Shown here one piece after another: positions 45,504-54,309 of a stretch of 64,000 nucleotides of DNA. The DNA is taken from contig JBJKVF010000006.1 of NCBI GenBank assembly GCA_045562755.1, positions 186,001-250,000 of the forward strand, read 5' to 3'. The DNA comes from GCA-002708145 sp045562755. GTDB lineage: Bacteria > Chloroflexota > Dehalococcoidia > Lucifugimonadales > Lucifugimonadaceae. The notes below the pieces were generated by a model. That model made no database searches and was not told where the DNA came from. It was given only the letters and a program-made list of their open reading frames with translations. A program made the translations under genes and the position numbers. The stretch's first letter is position 1. Each line of letters starts with the position of its first letter.

Positions 45504-46922
45504 TTATTCAGATGTAGCTTCCTCCTGCATTTTTTTACCTTTTTCAACTGCTTCATCTATATTTCCAACCATATAAAAGGCTTGTTCAGGAAGCTTATCA
45601 TGTTTACCATCTAAAATTTCTTGAAAGCCTCTAACTGTCTCAGAAACGGGTACATATCTTCCAGGCATACCAGTAAATACTTCTCCAACAAAAAAAGGTT
45701 GTGTTAGAAATCTTTGTATTCGTCTAGCTCTACCAACAATTATCTGATCATCCTCAGATAATTCTTCAATACCTAGTATTGCAATTACATCCTGAAGATC
45801 CTTATATCTTTGTAAGACTTGCCTTACTCCTTGAGCAGCATTATAGTGATCTTCACCTACAACAGAAGGTTCTAATATTCGGGAATTAGAAGCTAAAGGA
45901 TCAACCGCAGGAAATAAAAATTGAGCAGCCAATGCCCTATCAAGAGATACATTAGCGTCTAAATGCCCAAAAGTTGTAACAATTCCAGGATCCGTATAGT
46001 CATCAGCAGGAACATATACTGCTTGAAAAGATGTTATAGAACCATCATTAGTTGACGTTATTCTTTCCTGCAAATCACCTATTTCTGTTGAAAGAGTAGG
46101 TTGATAACCAACAGCTGAAGGCATTCTACCTAGCAATGCAGAAACTTCCATACCCGCTAGAATATATCTATAAATATTATCTACAAATAATAAAACATCT
46201 TGTTTTTGAACATCTCTAAAATATTCAGCCATTGTTAAACCAGTAAGAGCAATACGAGCTCTTGTACCAGGAGGCTCATTCATTTGACCGAATACAAGTG
46301 CAGTTGAACCCATAACACCATACTCTATCATTTCATGCCATAAATCATTTCCTTCTCTTGATCTTTCTCCAACTCCAGCAAAAACAGAAACCCCTGAGTG
46401 CTCCTGAGCGATATTTCTAATAAGTTCGGTAATAATAACAGTTTTTCCGACACCCGCACCACCATATGCACCGACCTTACCACCTTTAGCAAAAGGAGTA
46501 ATCAAATCCATAACCTTTATCCCAGTTTCTAAAACTTCAGTAGTTCCAGACTGTTCTTCAAAAGAAGGAGGTTTTCTATGAATTGCCCATCTCTCAGCCT
46601 TAGAATCAACTGGCTCTCCTCCATCAATTGGGTCACCAAGAACATTCATTAATCTTCCTAGAGATGCTTCACCTACAGGAACAGATACTGGAGCTCCAGT
46701 ATCTATAACCTCGGCACCTCTTGGTAGTCCTTCAGTGGCACCTAAAGCTAGACATCTAGCCCAACTATTTCCAACATGCTGTTCAACTTCTAGAACTAGC
46801 TTTTGGCCTTCATTTTGGACTTCTATAGCAGAATATATTTCAGGCAGATCATCTGCTGAAAATTCAACATCCACAACAGTACCTATTACTTGAACTACTT
46901 TTCCCTTACTTCCTTTAGACAT
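45504..46922 (-). CDS. atpD: ATP synthase beta subunit
   Basis: A 472-aa F1 beta subunit. The P-loop is G-G-A-G-V-G-K-T and the Walker B region LLFVDNIYRY; GERSREGNDLWHEM and the MPSAVGYQPTLSTEIG segment (catalytic Glu-containing loop and beta-DELSEED-like ELSEDD) are present. It holds the catalytic sites of the synthase. It is 20 bases after atpG. Confidence 0.98.
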   Translation of the reverse strand: MSKGSKGKVVQVIGTVVDVEFSADDLPEIYSAIEVQNEGQKLVLEVEQHVGNSWARCLALGATEGLPRGAEVIDTGAPVSVPVGEASLGRLMNVLGDPIDGGEPVDSKAERWAIHRKPPSFEEQSGTTEVLETGIKVMDLITPFAKGGKVGAYGGAGVGKTVIITELIRNIAQEHSGVSVFAGVGERSREGNDLWHEMIEYGVMGSTALVFGQMNEPPGTRARIALTGLTMAEYFRDVQKQDVLLFVDNIYRYILAGMEVSALLGRMPSAVGYQPTLSTEIGDLQERITSTNDGSITSFQAVYVPADDYTDPGIVTTFGHLDANVSLDRALAAQFLFPAVDPLASNSRILEPSVVGEDHYNAAQGVRQVLQRYKDLQDVIAILGIEELSEDDQIIVGRARRIQRFLTQPFFVGEVFTGMPGRYVPVSETVRGFQEILDGKHDKLPEQAFYMVGNIDEAVEKGKKMQEEATSE

Positions 46923-46942
46923 TATTTTATAACTCCAATATC

Positions 46943-47803
46943 TTATTTTTCTAAGGCAGCAACGCCACCTACTATATCTAATAATTCGCCAGTTATTGAT
47001 TCTTGACGAGCTTTGTTGAGGTCGAGAGTTAAACCCTCGACTAATTCATTTGCATTGTCAGTAGCATTTTGCATGGCAACCATCCTTGCAGAATGCTCAC
47101 TAGCAAAAGCTTCTAAGACAGCATGAAATACTTGATTTTCAACATACTTTGGTGCAATTGATTTGAGAAGAGAAATAAGCTCTGGTTCGAAAATATAATC
47201 TTTCGGGTTATCCTCTTTATCTTCTCTTTTAATTGGTAAAACCTGGTGAGCTTGAATATGTTGAACAGCAGTATTAACAAATTTAGCATAAATTAAAACT
47301 ACCTTATCAAAGTTTTCATTCTCATAATTTTCAATTATTGTATTTGAAATTGGTATTGTTTCATCAAAAGTTGGCCTATCGGAAACAGTGAATTTCCCAA
47401 ATAAATTTCGAGTAGATCTAGACAAATATCTATCTCCTTTCTTACCAACAGTAATAAAACTAATTTCAGATTTATTTTGAGAAATAAATTCATTTATTGC
47501 CTTTGTTAAGTTACCAACTAAAGCACCTGCCAAACCTCTATCTGGGGTAATAAAAAGAACTAAAGTTTTCTTTACTTCTCTCGCAGAAAGAAGCTTAACT
47601 TCTGATAACATTTCTTCATTATTAGAAGAGTTTGTTACCTTAGTTAACATTTTATGAATTGTTTCAAAGTATGGCCTACTATTAGTAACCATATTTTGAG
47701 CCCTAGTCATTTTGGAAGCTGCTATCATTTGCATAGCTCCTGTAACTTTGGCAGTGTTAGAAACAGATCTAATTCTGTCTCTTAAGTCTTTTGTACTTGG
47801 CAA
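46943..47803 (-). CDS. atpG: ATP synthase gamma subunit
   Basis: A 286-aa F1 gamma. The N-terminal helix has RDRIRSVSNTAKVTGAMQMIAASKM and the C-terminal helix AMQNATDNANELVEGLTLDLNKARQ, both highly conserved in the rotor shaft. It links the c-ring to the alpha3-beta3 head. It follows atpA by 10 bases. Confidence 0.96.
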   Translation of the reverse strand: MPSTKDLRDRIRSVSNTAKVTGAMQMIAASKMTRAQNMVTNSRPYFETIHKMLTKVTNSSNNEEMLSEVKLLSAREVKKTLVLFITPDRGLAGALVGNLTKAINEFISQNKSEISFITVGKKGDRYLSRSTRNLFGKFTVSDRPTFDETIPISNTIIENYENENFDKVVLIYAKFVNTAVQHIQAHQVLPIKREDKEDNPKDYIFEPELISLLKSIAPKYVENQVFHAVLEAFASEHSARMVAMQNATDNANELVEGLTLDLNKARQESITGELLDIVGGVAALEK

Positions 47804-47813
47804 AAATATCCTC

Positions 47814-49325
47814 TCAAATCTTCACTGTTTGCTTGAATGACTTGACTGCTTCATCAAGTTTATTTTTGTCATCATCAGATATATCCCCAGATTCAGAAAT
47901 AGTTTTAAATACATCAGATAAATTAGCCGCGGAGTAATCATGCCATTGAGATTCAAACTCTCTAACCTTTTCAACAGGAATATCATCTAATGCACCTTGA
48001 TTAGCAATGTACAATAAAGAAACCTGATTTTCAAAAGGTAGTGGTGAATTTTCATCTTGTTTCAATAGCTCAGTTAATCTTGAACCTCTTTCTAGTTGTC
48101 TTTTTGTAACTGCATCAAGATCATCCGTTCCAAACTGAGCAAATGTTGACAATGATGCATATTGAGCCATTTCAGATTTCAAAGATCCAGAGACTGATTT
48201 CATGCCCTTAAGTTGAGCTGCTGAACCAACTCTAGTCACAGAAAGTCCTGAATTAACAGCAGGCCTTATTCCAGAGTTGAAAAGATCAGGTTCTAAATAA
48301 AGCTGACCATCTGTTATAGAAATAACATTCGTTGGTACATATGCAGAAACATCACCAGCCTGAGTCTCAATAATTGGCAAGGCAGTTATAGATCCACCCC
48401 CTGCATCTTTATTTAGTCTTGCAGCTCTTTCAAGTAATCTCGAGTGAAGATAAAAAACATCACCTGGGTATGCTTCTCTGCCTGGTGGCCTTCGCAGCAA
48501 AAGAGACATCTGTCTGTAGGCCCATGCATGTTTAGTTAAATCATCGTAAACAATTAGTACATCTTTCCCCTGAGACATAAAAAATTCAGCAATAGCACAT
48601 CCAGCATATGGGGCTAGATACTGCATTGGAGCAGGATCTGAAGCATTTGCAGCAACAATCACTGTATTATCTAATGCACCATTTTCCTCTAATCTTGTTA
48701 CTGTTTGAGCTACTTTGGATGCTCTTTGGCCTATAGCAACATATACACCAATAATACCAGTATCTTTTTGATTAATTAAAGCATCTACACAGACTGATGT
48801 TTTTCCAGTAGCTCTATCACCAATAACGAGTTCTCTTTGACCTCTACCTACAGGAACCATTGCGTCTACAATTTTCAAACCAAACATTACCGGTTGATCA
48901 ACCGACTGTCTTTCACCAACACCTGGAGCAATTTTTTCTACAGGGAAAGATTGATTCGTATTTATAGCACCTTTTCCATCCAGTGCTCTACCAAGAGAAT
49001 CAACAACCCTGCCTTTCATATCATCACCAACAGGTACTTCGATAATCCTACCTGTACTTTTGACCTCATCACCTTCCTTTATTTTCAAATAATCTCCGAG
49101 TATTACTGCTCCTACGCTATCTTCTTCAAGGTTAAGTGCTAGACCTAGAATATCACCTGGAAATTGTAATAATTCACTATATTTAACCCCGGATAAACCA
49201 TGTATTCTAGCAACTCCATCGGCTGCTTCAACGACGGTACCAATATCAACCTGAGTAAGATCACCACCGAATTCTTCTATTTGCTTCTTAATAACTGAAG
49301 CTATATCATGACTATTTACTGCCAT
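47814..49325 (-). CDS. atpA: ATP synthase alpha subunit
   Basis: A 503-aa F1 alpha. The P-loop is GDRATGKTSV; the arginine-finger region is PLISITDG-like VISITDGQLYLEPDLFNSGIRPAVN with SVTRVG. It forms the non-catalytic nucleotide sites. It is 31 bases after the atpH stop. Confidence 0.98.
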   Translation of the reverse strand: MAVNSHDIASVIKKQIEEFGGDLTQVDIGTVVEAADGVARIHGLSGVKYSELLQFPGDILGLALNLEEDSVGAVILGDYLKIKEGDEVKSTGRIIEVPVGDDMKGRVVDSLGRALDGKGAINTNQSFPVEKIAPGVGERQSVDQPVMFGLKIVDAMVPVGRGQRELVIGDRATGKTSVCVDALINQKDTGIIGVYVAIGQRASKVAQTVTRLEENGALDNTVIVAANASDPAPMQYLAPYAGCAIAEFFMSQGKDVLIVYDDLTKHAWAYRQMSLLLRRPPGREAYPGDVFYLHSRLLERAARLNKDAGGGSITALPIIETQAGDVSAYVPTNVISITDGQLYLEPDLFNSGIRPAVNSGLSVTRVGSAAQLKGMKSVSGSLKSEMAQYASLSTFAQFGTDDLDAVTKRQLERGSRLTELLKQDENSPLPFENQVSLLYIANQGALDDIPVEKVREFESQWHDYSAANLSDVFKTISESGDISDDDKNKLDEAVKSFKQTVKI

Positions 49326-49356
49326 AAGACTCTCTTTCGTTCAATACTATTTTTAA

Positions 49357-49894
49357 TCATAAATTTCTATGACCAATCAATTTTTCACTTAATAAATCAA
49401 TTTTATTTTTGGTACTGCCATCTATCAACTTATCACCAACTCTAATGACAATACCACCTAAAATATTTTTATCAATTTTTTCATTAATAATTACTTTTTT
49501 ATCTTCTATATTTTCAAGTTTTTTGGTTATATGTTCTAAATCTTCTTTATTAATAGGTACTGCAGTAGTGATCCCTACTCTTACAATACCTTTGAACTCA
49601 TCTGACATTGAAACAAAAATATTATTAACTTCTACAATTTTAGCTACATCTTTTCGAACAACCATTAATGATATGAGATTTTGAACTAAGTTAGTATTTT
49701 TTGAAAAAAGTTTCTTTATACCGTCTAGTTTCACATCAATAGGTATTTGCTCAGCATCAAAAAAAGTTAAGCAATCATCATCATTCAGTATATTTGATAC
49801 TATACTAAGTTCTGAAAGCCATTGATCAATTTCATTTTTTTTCAGATGCTATTGAAAAAGCTGCCTGAGCATATCTTCTTGCGCTTGTAGCCAT
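49357..49894 (-). CDS. atpH: ATP synthase delta subunit with a one-base frameshift
   Basis: F1 delta (OSCP-like), which joins the F1 head to the b stalk. The start region at ATG 49894 reads MATSARRYAQAAFSIASEK, a normal AtpH N-terminus, but an 8-A run (plus-strand T-run 49835-49842) sends the frame into TGA. Removing one A gives the continuous frame EIDQWLSELSIVSNIL... through to 49357, about 178 aa, the usual length. Taken as written, only the C-terminal part (49357-49734 from a GTG) is open in that frame. Sequencing error, real mutation or slippage are all possible. Confidence 0.85.
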
Positions 49895-49910
49895 TAATTA
49901 TTTCCCAATC

Positions 49911-50405
49911 TTAATTTTCCTTTAAACTCGAATCTAATACTTTATTAATTAATTCTGAATGAGTTTTCTCATCAAGAGAATTTTCCACAATTTTTTCAGC
50001 AGCAGCAATTGCTATGCCAGAGAAGTTTTTCCTTATCTCCTCAATTGCAGCAGATTTTTCTCTTTCAATATCAATCTTTGCTTTTTCAACTAAAGTTTCA
50101 GATTCCTCTTTAGCCTTTTCTTCAAGCTGTAGCTTAAGTTTAGTTGCAGCATCTCTTGCCTCAGAAACTATTTTTTGTCCTTCAACACGAGCTAAAGCAA
50201 TCTCTTTCTCAATTTTTTCAGCTGTAGATTCAGCGTCTTTTTTTGCATTTTCTGCTGCATCTAAGCTGTTTTTTATTTTTTCTGCTCTACTATCTAGCAT
50301 TCCAATTATAGGTTTATATGCCAATTTATATAACAAAAAAAACAAGACCAAAAAACTTATTAACTGGGTTAAGAGTTGCTGATATGTTATTCCTAATGCG
50401 TCCAT
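49911..50405 (-). CDS. atpF: ATP synthase b subunit
   Basis: A 164-aa stator b subunit: one N-terminal membrane helix (LISFLVLFFLLYKLAYKPI) then a long charged coiled coil rich in E/K/A, as expected for the peripheral stalk. The C-terminus holds AIAAAEKIVENSLDEKTH, the delta-contacting segment. Only one b gene is seen, so a homodimer is likely. It follows the atpE-atpF hairpin. Confidence 0.95.
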   Translation of the reverse strand: MDALGITYQQLLTQLISFLVLFFLLYKLAYKPIIGMLDSRAEKIKNSLDAAENAKKDAESTAEKIEKEIALARVEGQKIVSEARDAATKLKLQLEEKAKEESETLVEKAKIDIEREKSAAIEEIRKNFSGIAIAAAEKIVENSLDEKTHSELINKVLDSSLKEN

Positions 50406-50448
50406 GTTATTTTTTCCTTATTCAACAAATAAATATTCGTGACGGTTG

Positions 50449-50496
50449 TCCGCTAAGGCTATCAGACATAAAACTTTTAAGTGAAAGCCAAGCGGA
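50449..50496 (-). other. RNA hairpin between atpE and atpF
   Basis: Read on the minus strand, TCCGCT-T-GGCT and AGCC-TT-AGCGGA pair as two stacked stems of 6 and 4 bp with small bulges, enclosing a 25-base A/U-rich loop. No U-run follows, so it is not a standard terminator. It lies directly after the atpE stop and could protect or process the atpE message, which must be made in excess for the c-ring. Confidence 0.6.
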
Positions 50497-50504
50497 TTCC
50501 GAAA

Positions 50505-50732
50505 TTATACGAACAGGATGATGATCGCAACTACTAAAGCATAAATTGCTATAGCTTCTGCGAACGCCAGAGCCAAAATCATGTTCTGCTGAACAGATCC
50601 TGAAGCTTCAGGATTTCTTCCTAATGCTTCCATTGCTTTACCTGCAAGTAATCCAATTCCTAATGCTGGTCCTAATGCACCAACAGCAATTGCAATAGCT
50701 GCAGCTAAAGGTTTAGTTGCTTCTGCGTCCAA
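50505..50732 (-). CDS. atpE: ATP synthase c subunit
   Basis: A 75-aa two-helix proteolipid starting at a TTG behind AGGAGAAAGAG. The polar loop is R-N-P (39-41), and the ion-binding Glu is E59 in LAFAEAIAIY. The helix-1 Gln and the E-S/T pair of sodium c-rings are absent, so proton coupling is likely. It forms the c-ring of Fo. Confidence 0.96.
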   Translation of the reverse strand: MDAEATKPLAAAIAIAVGALGPALGIGLLAGKAMEALGRNPEASGSVQQNMILALAFAEAIAIYALVVAIIILFV

Positions 50733-50764
50733 TTCTCTTTCTCCTATTCTTTATTTTTTCTAAA

Positions 50765-52024
50765 TCAGTGATCTTCTGCGTGGCTATCGTCATGATCACC
50801 GTGACTGGCGACAGCCATTACGCCAAATACTAGTGTGAGCATTGAAAATATAAATGCCTGGATAACACCCACAAATAACTCCAGACCCATGAAGGGAATA
50901 ATTCCAATTAACGGTAGTAAAAAAGCCATTGCTATAAGTAAAATTTCACCTGCAAACATATTACCAAATAGCCTAAACGTGAAACTAATAGTTCTCGTAA
51001 GTTCACCAAATGCTTCTAATATTCCAACAAAAGTTGATATTGGACCTTTCTTTATTGGATTAATGATAAATTTACCACCATAGCCCTTTAGCCCTAATCT
51101 TCTAAACCCCCATATTTGAACACTAATCATTGCTACGATTGCAATAGCTAAAGTAGTATTTATATCCGTACTCGCACCTCTAAGATAAGGAACTAATAAG
51201 CCAACAGTTTTCATCCCTACATATTTAGGTTCATCTTCACCATTATAATCATACTGGCTAGCTTCGATTTTTTCCTTTAATAAATACACATTAGTATAAT
51301 TTCCACTTTTTACCTCTTCTTCATATTGATGAATTAGTTCTAAATCATAGCCTAATATTGAAGATAATTTTGGTCTCTGGGCTTCACCAAAGCCCAGTGG
51401 TACTACTTTACCAATGGGACCATCATCAAACATTACAAAAGTGTCACTAGCATGACTTTCTAAAACATGTAACTTCGCTAAATATTTTACTTTTTTTTCA
51501 TCATCGTATTTAGTGTGTAATTCATCTTCATATTTATGAGAATGGTGATGAACCCACTCATCTAAATCTTCAATTCTTCCTACAGAGCCAACACCAGGCA
51601 TTATACCAACCCAGTTTGACATCATAACAACTAAAAAGATTGTTGTTACTAAGGGCAGAAATAATCTTCCTGAATGTTTTTTCCCGCCTGCAACACCATC
51701 AGCCGTATTTGAGAAAAACTCATAAATCAATTCAAAAAGACTTTGTAATCTTGATGGAACTTCAGCCATATTGCGTGTGGCTCTCCATGATAAAAATACA
51801 AGTATAATACCTGCGAACCAAAACATTATAGAAGAGTTGATTAATTTATACGAGCCAATACTTGCAACTTTCTCAGCTGGTATAGAAATAAATGGTATTG
51901 GTCCTCCCAAAAAACCAAATCCTAATGAAGCACCTAAAGCCCCTCCAAGGATTGAAAAAAATAAAAGAGAAATAGAAAAAATTATAAGAGCTAAGATTTT
52001 TGGATTTTTAATTATAGATTTCAA
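50765..52024 (-). CDS. atpB: ATP synthase a subunit with a large inserted loop
   Basis: A 419-aa Fo a subunit, longer than usual (about 230-300 aa). The functional core is at the C-terminus: ELTRTISFTFRLFGNMFAGE with the essential Arg. Between the early membrane helices and the core helices there is a hydrophilic insert of about 130 residues (roughly 150-280), rich in His, Glu, Lys and Tyr and including WVHHHSHKYEDELH. A His/Asp/Glu-rich C-terminal tail follows (HGDHDDSHAEDH). The insert would lie on one side of the membrane; its role is unknown. Confidence 0.93.
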   Translation of the reverse strand: MKSIIKNPKILALIIFSISLLFFSILGGALGASLGFGFLGGPIPFISIPAEKVASIGSYKLINSSIMFWFAGIILVFLSWRATRNMAEVPSRLQSLFELIYEFFSNTADGVAGGKKHSGRLFLPLVTTIFLVVMMSNWVGIMPGVGSVGRIEDLDEWVHHHSHKYEDELHTKYDDEKKVKYLAKLHVLESHASDTFVMFDDGPIGKVVPLGFGEAQRPKLSSILGYDLELIHQYEEEVKSGNYTNVYLLKEKIEASQYDYNGEDEPKYVGMKTVGLLVPYLRGASTDINTTLAIAIVAMISVQIWGFRRLGLKGYGGKFIINPIKKGPISTFVGILEAFGELTRTISFTFRLFGNMFAGEILLIAMAFLLPLIGIIPFMGLELFVGVIQAFIFSMLTLVFGVMAVASHGDHDDSHAEDH

Positions 52025-52046
52025 TTATAGTTGCCTAAATAACCAA

Positions 52047-52289
52047 TTATTTTTTTGTTCTTAATAAACTAATCAACAATTTTCGCATTCCAATTAAAGA
52101 TACTAACAGACCAAATAGTATTCCCAAAATAGTAAAAAGGGGTAATGTTTGAATTTTTTGGTCAATCAAGTGTCCCACAAAAGTAAAAAAGATAATTGTT
52201 AAGGATATGAACCACCCAAATCCTCCCATTTTTCCAAGTGATACAAAGGTGTTTCCCCATGAATTTGTATTTTTCCCTTTTTTACCCAT
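52047..52289 (-). CDS. AtpZ/AtpI-family protein
   Basis: An 80-aa protein with a basic N-terminus and two membrane helices, the second ending GLLVSLIGMRKLL, matching the AtpZ/AtpI (F0F1-ATPase gene 1) family. These are placed at the head of atp operons and are thought to help c-ring assembly or ion supply. It precedes atpB by 22 bases. Confidence 0.87.
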   Translation of the reverse strand: MGKKGKNTNSWGNTFVSLGKMGGFGWFISLTIIFFTFVGHLIDQKIQTLPLFTILGILFGLLVSLIGMRKLLISLLRTKK

Positions 52290-52303
52290 AAAAAAATTTA
52301 TGA

Positions 52304-52762
52304 TTAATCTATATCCAAAGATTCAATAAAATCTTCGAAAATTGATAAATTTTTAGAATTCTCATCAATTAGAATACTATTTTTTTCCATTACATCCTCA
52401 GAAACATAAATATCCACATTAGATCGTATTGCAATAGCAAGTGCATCGGAAGGCCTTGAGTCTATAAATTGTTCCTTTTCATTCTTATCGTAATATATTT
52501 TAGAAAAAAAGGTGTCATTTTCTATTTTGTATATTTCTATAAACTTTGGAAATATATCCTCTTTACTAAATAAATTAATGAATAAATCATGAGTTAATGG
52601 CCTAGCCATCTCTATATTTTGTAACGCTACAATAATAGACTCAGACTCAAATTCTCCTATCCATAACGGTAAATATCTATTGCTATTAATTTCTCTTAAT
52701 ATTACAACCCTTTGATTATTTATAATATTAGCTCTGATACTATTAATTTCTACTTTAATCAT
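52304..52762 (-). CDS. DUF151 / bifunctional nuclease-domain protein
   Basis: A 152-aa protein matching the DUF151 (BFN) family: LREINSNRYLPLWIGEFE, IALQ-type helix, RPLTHDLF, and the signature DSRPSDALAIAIRSNVDIYV. Family members have been reported with nuclease activity, but the general role is uncertain. It overlaps pyrF by 4 bases and is 14 bases before atpZ. Confidence 0.9.
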   Translation of the reverse strand: MIKVEINSIRANIINNQRVVILREINSNRYLPLWIGEFESESIIVALQNIEMARPLTHDLFINLFSKEDIFPKFIEIYKIENDTFFSKIYYDKNEKEQFIDSRPSDALAIAIRSNVDIYVSEDVMEKNSILIDENSKNLSIFEDFIESLDID

Positions 52763-53583
52763 ACTGATGACTTCTTCAATATTTTGTTAATGTTATCTCT
52801 TAATTCTATACATTTTTTTCTTGCATGATTATAAAAATTATCTTTATTATCGGAAGCATATAAAATGCTTCTTGAAGAATTTATAACAAAATTGTTTTTT
52901 GAACCTTTTATCATTACTGATGATATTACATCAGAAATCGTACCTCCTTGTTCACCTATACCAGGTATTAGAAAGTTATATTTTGGTAAGACTTCTCTCA
53001 GATTCATTAATTCTTTAGTATATGTAGCTCCAATGACAAAACCTAGATTATCGGAAGAGCTCCAAGTAGAACATTTTTCAGCAACATATTCATATAATTT
53101 TTTCCCATTCTGAATTTGAACATCTTGAAAATCTTCAGAGCCTTTATTAGAGGTTTTACATAAAATGTAAATACCTTTATTTTTATAAGCCAAAAAAGGT
53201 TCTATAGAATCATATCCCATGTATGGATTCACTGTTACTATATCAAATCCATAAATATCATATAAAGATTTTGCGTAGGCTTCTGACGTCGAAGAAATAT
53301 CACCTCTTTTACCATCTCCAATAATTATTACTTCATCAGACTTATCTTTTATATACTCAATTAATCTCTTTAAGGTTATTAAACCTTCTGGACCAAATGA
53401 TTCAAAATAAGCAAGTTGGGGTTTATATGCTGCAACTAAATCAAATGTTGAGTCTATTATATATCGATTAAATTCGAATAAATCATCTAGAGGCATTCTA
53501 CTTGAAATAGGATCTAAGCCAATACATACATTTGATTTTTTCTTTATTATAATTTCTGAAAATTTATTAAAAACGCTTGTCAT
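52759..53583 (-). CDS. pyrF: Orotidine-5'-phosphate decarboxylase
   Basis: A type-2 OMP decarboxylase that makes UMP. The start is ATG 53583, set by GGAG ten bases upstream; an earlier ATG at 53607 has no such site. The 274-aa product starts MTSVFNKFSEII. The catalytic segment is D-G-K-R-G-D-I-S-S-T, preceded by CIGLDP and followed by TVNPYMGYDSIEPF. It is outside the pyr operon at 60-63 kb and heads the transcript into DUF151 and the atp genes. Confidence 0.95.
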   Translation of the reverse strand: MTSVFNKFSEIIIKKKSNVCIGLDPISSRMPLDDLFEFNRYIIDSTFDLVAAYKPQLAYFESFGPEGLITLKRLIEYIKDKSDEVIIIGDGKRGDISSTSEAYAKSLYDIYGFDIVTVNPYMGYDSIEPFLAYKNKGIYILCKTSNKGSEDFQDVQIQNGKKLYEYVAEKCSTWSSSDNLGFVIGATYTKELMNLREVLPKYNFLIPGIGEQGGTISDVISSVMIKGSKNNFVINSSRSILYASDNKDNFYNHARKKCIELRDNINKILKKSSV

Positions 53584-53646
53584 AAACTTATCTCCAAATA
53601 AGAACATTTATAGGATAGCATAATTATAAAAAGATAAAAATAATAC

Positions 53647-54309
53647 TTAATCAGTCTGCCTCAATAAGTAATAATAAATTGATAGAGTAAATGTGGAAAT
53701 AATTACTGAAATAATTATTAATGGCCAAATCTCTGATTCTGAACTATTTGATATTTTGGTATATATGCCTAAGGGAATGGTTTGAGTTTTACCAGGAATA
53801 TTACCTGCTACAACTATTGTTGCCCCAAACTCAGACAATGAGCGAATAAACCCTAGAACAATACCAGCAAATATACCATTTTTAGCAAGTGGTATAATTA
53901 TGTACCTAATAGTTTGAAAAGTGTTTAGGCCTAAAGATTTAGCTACTATTTCAATATTTTTATCAACTCCAGAAATAGCAATCATAAAAGATCTTGTTAC
54001 TAAAGGTAATGATACTAAAAATGATGCAGCAACAGCGGCAAACCATGTATAAGTTAAATTAATTCCAAAAGAACTATACAATAATTCTCCAAAAAAATTA
54101 CTACGTCCAAAAAGCCATAATAAAAAATAACCAACTAACACTGGAGGCAAAGCTATAGGTAAGGATATTAATAAATCTAAGAAAAATTTCCCTCTGAAAT
54201 TCTTTTTAACCAAAATCCAAGCAAAAATAAAACCAAAAATAGAAGTTATGAATGTTGATATAACACCAACTCTAATTGATAATAAAATTATTGATGAATC
54301 AGATTCCAT
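53647..54309 (-). CDS. modB: Molybdate/tungstate ABC transporter permease ModB
   Basis: A 220-aa permease with five to six helices. The EAA loop is SLGLNTFQTIRYIIIPLAKNGI, and SLPIALPPVLVGYFLLW and LGFIRSLSEFGATIVVAGNIPG match ModB/CysT-type subunits. It takes molybdate or tungstate through the membrane with ModA. Its start directly follows the modA stop. No ModC ATPase gene is in this window. Confidence 0.92.
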   Translation of the reverse strand: MESDSSIILLSIRVGVISTFITSIFGFIFAWILVKKNFRGKFFLDLLISLPIALPPVLVGYFLLWLFGRSNFFGELLYSSFGINLTYTWFAAVAASFLVSLPLVTRSFMIAISGVDKNIEIVAKSLGLNTFQTIRYIIIPLAKNGIFAGIVLGFIRSLSEFGATIVVAGNIPGKTQTIPLGIYTKISNSSESEIWPLIIISVIISTFTLSIYYYLLRQTD

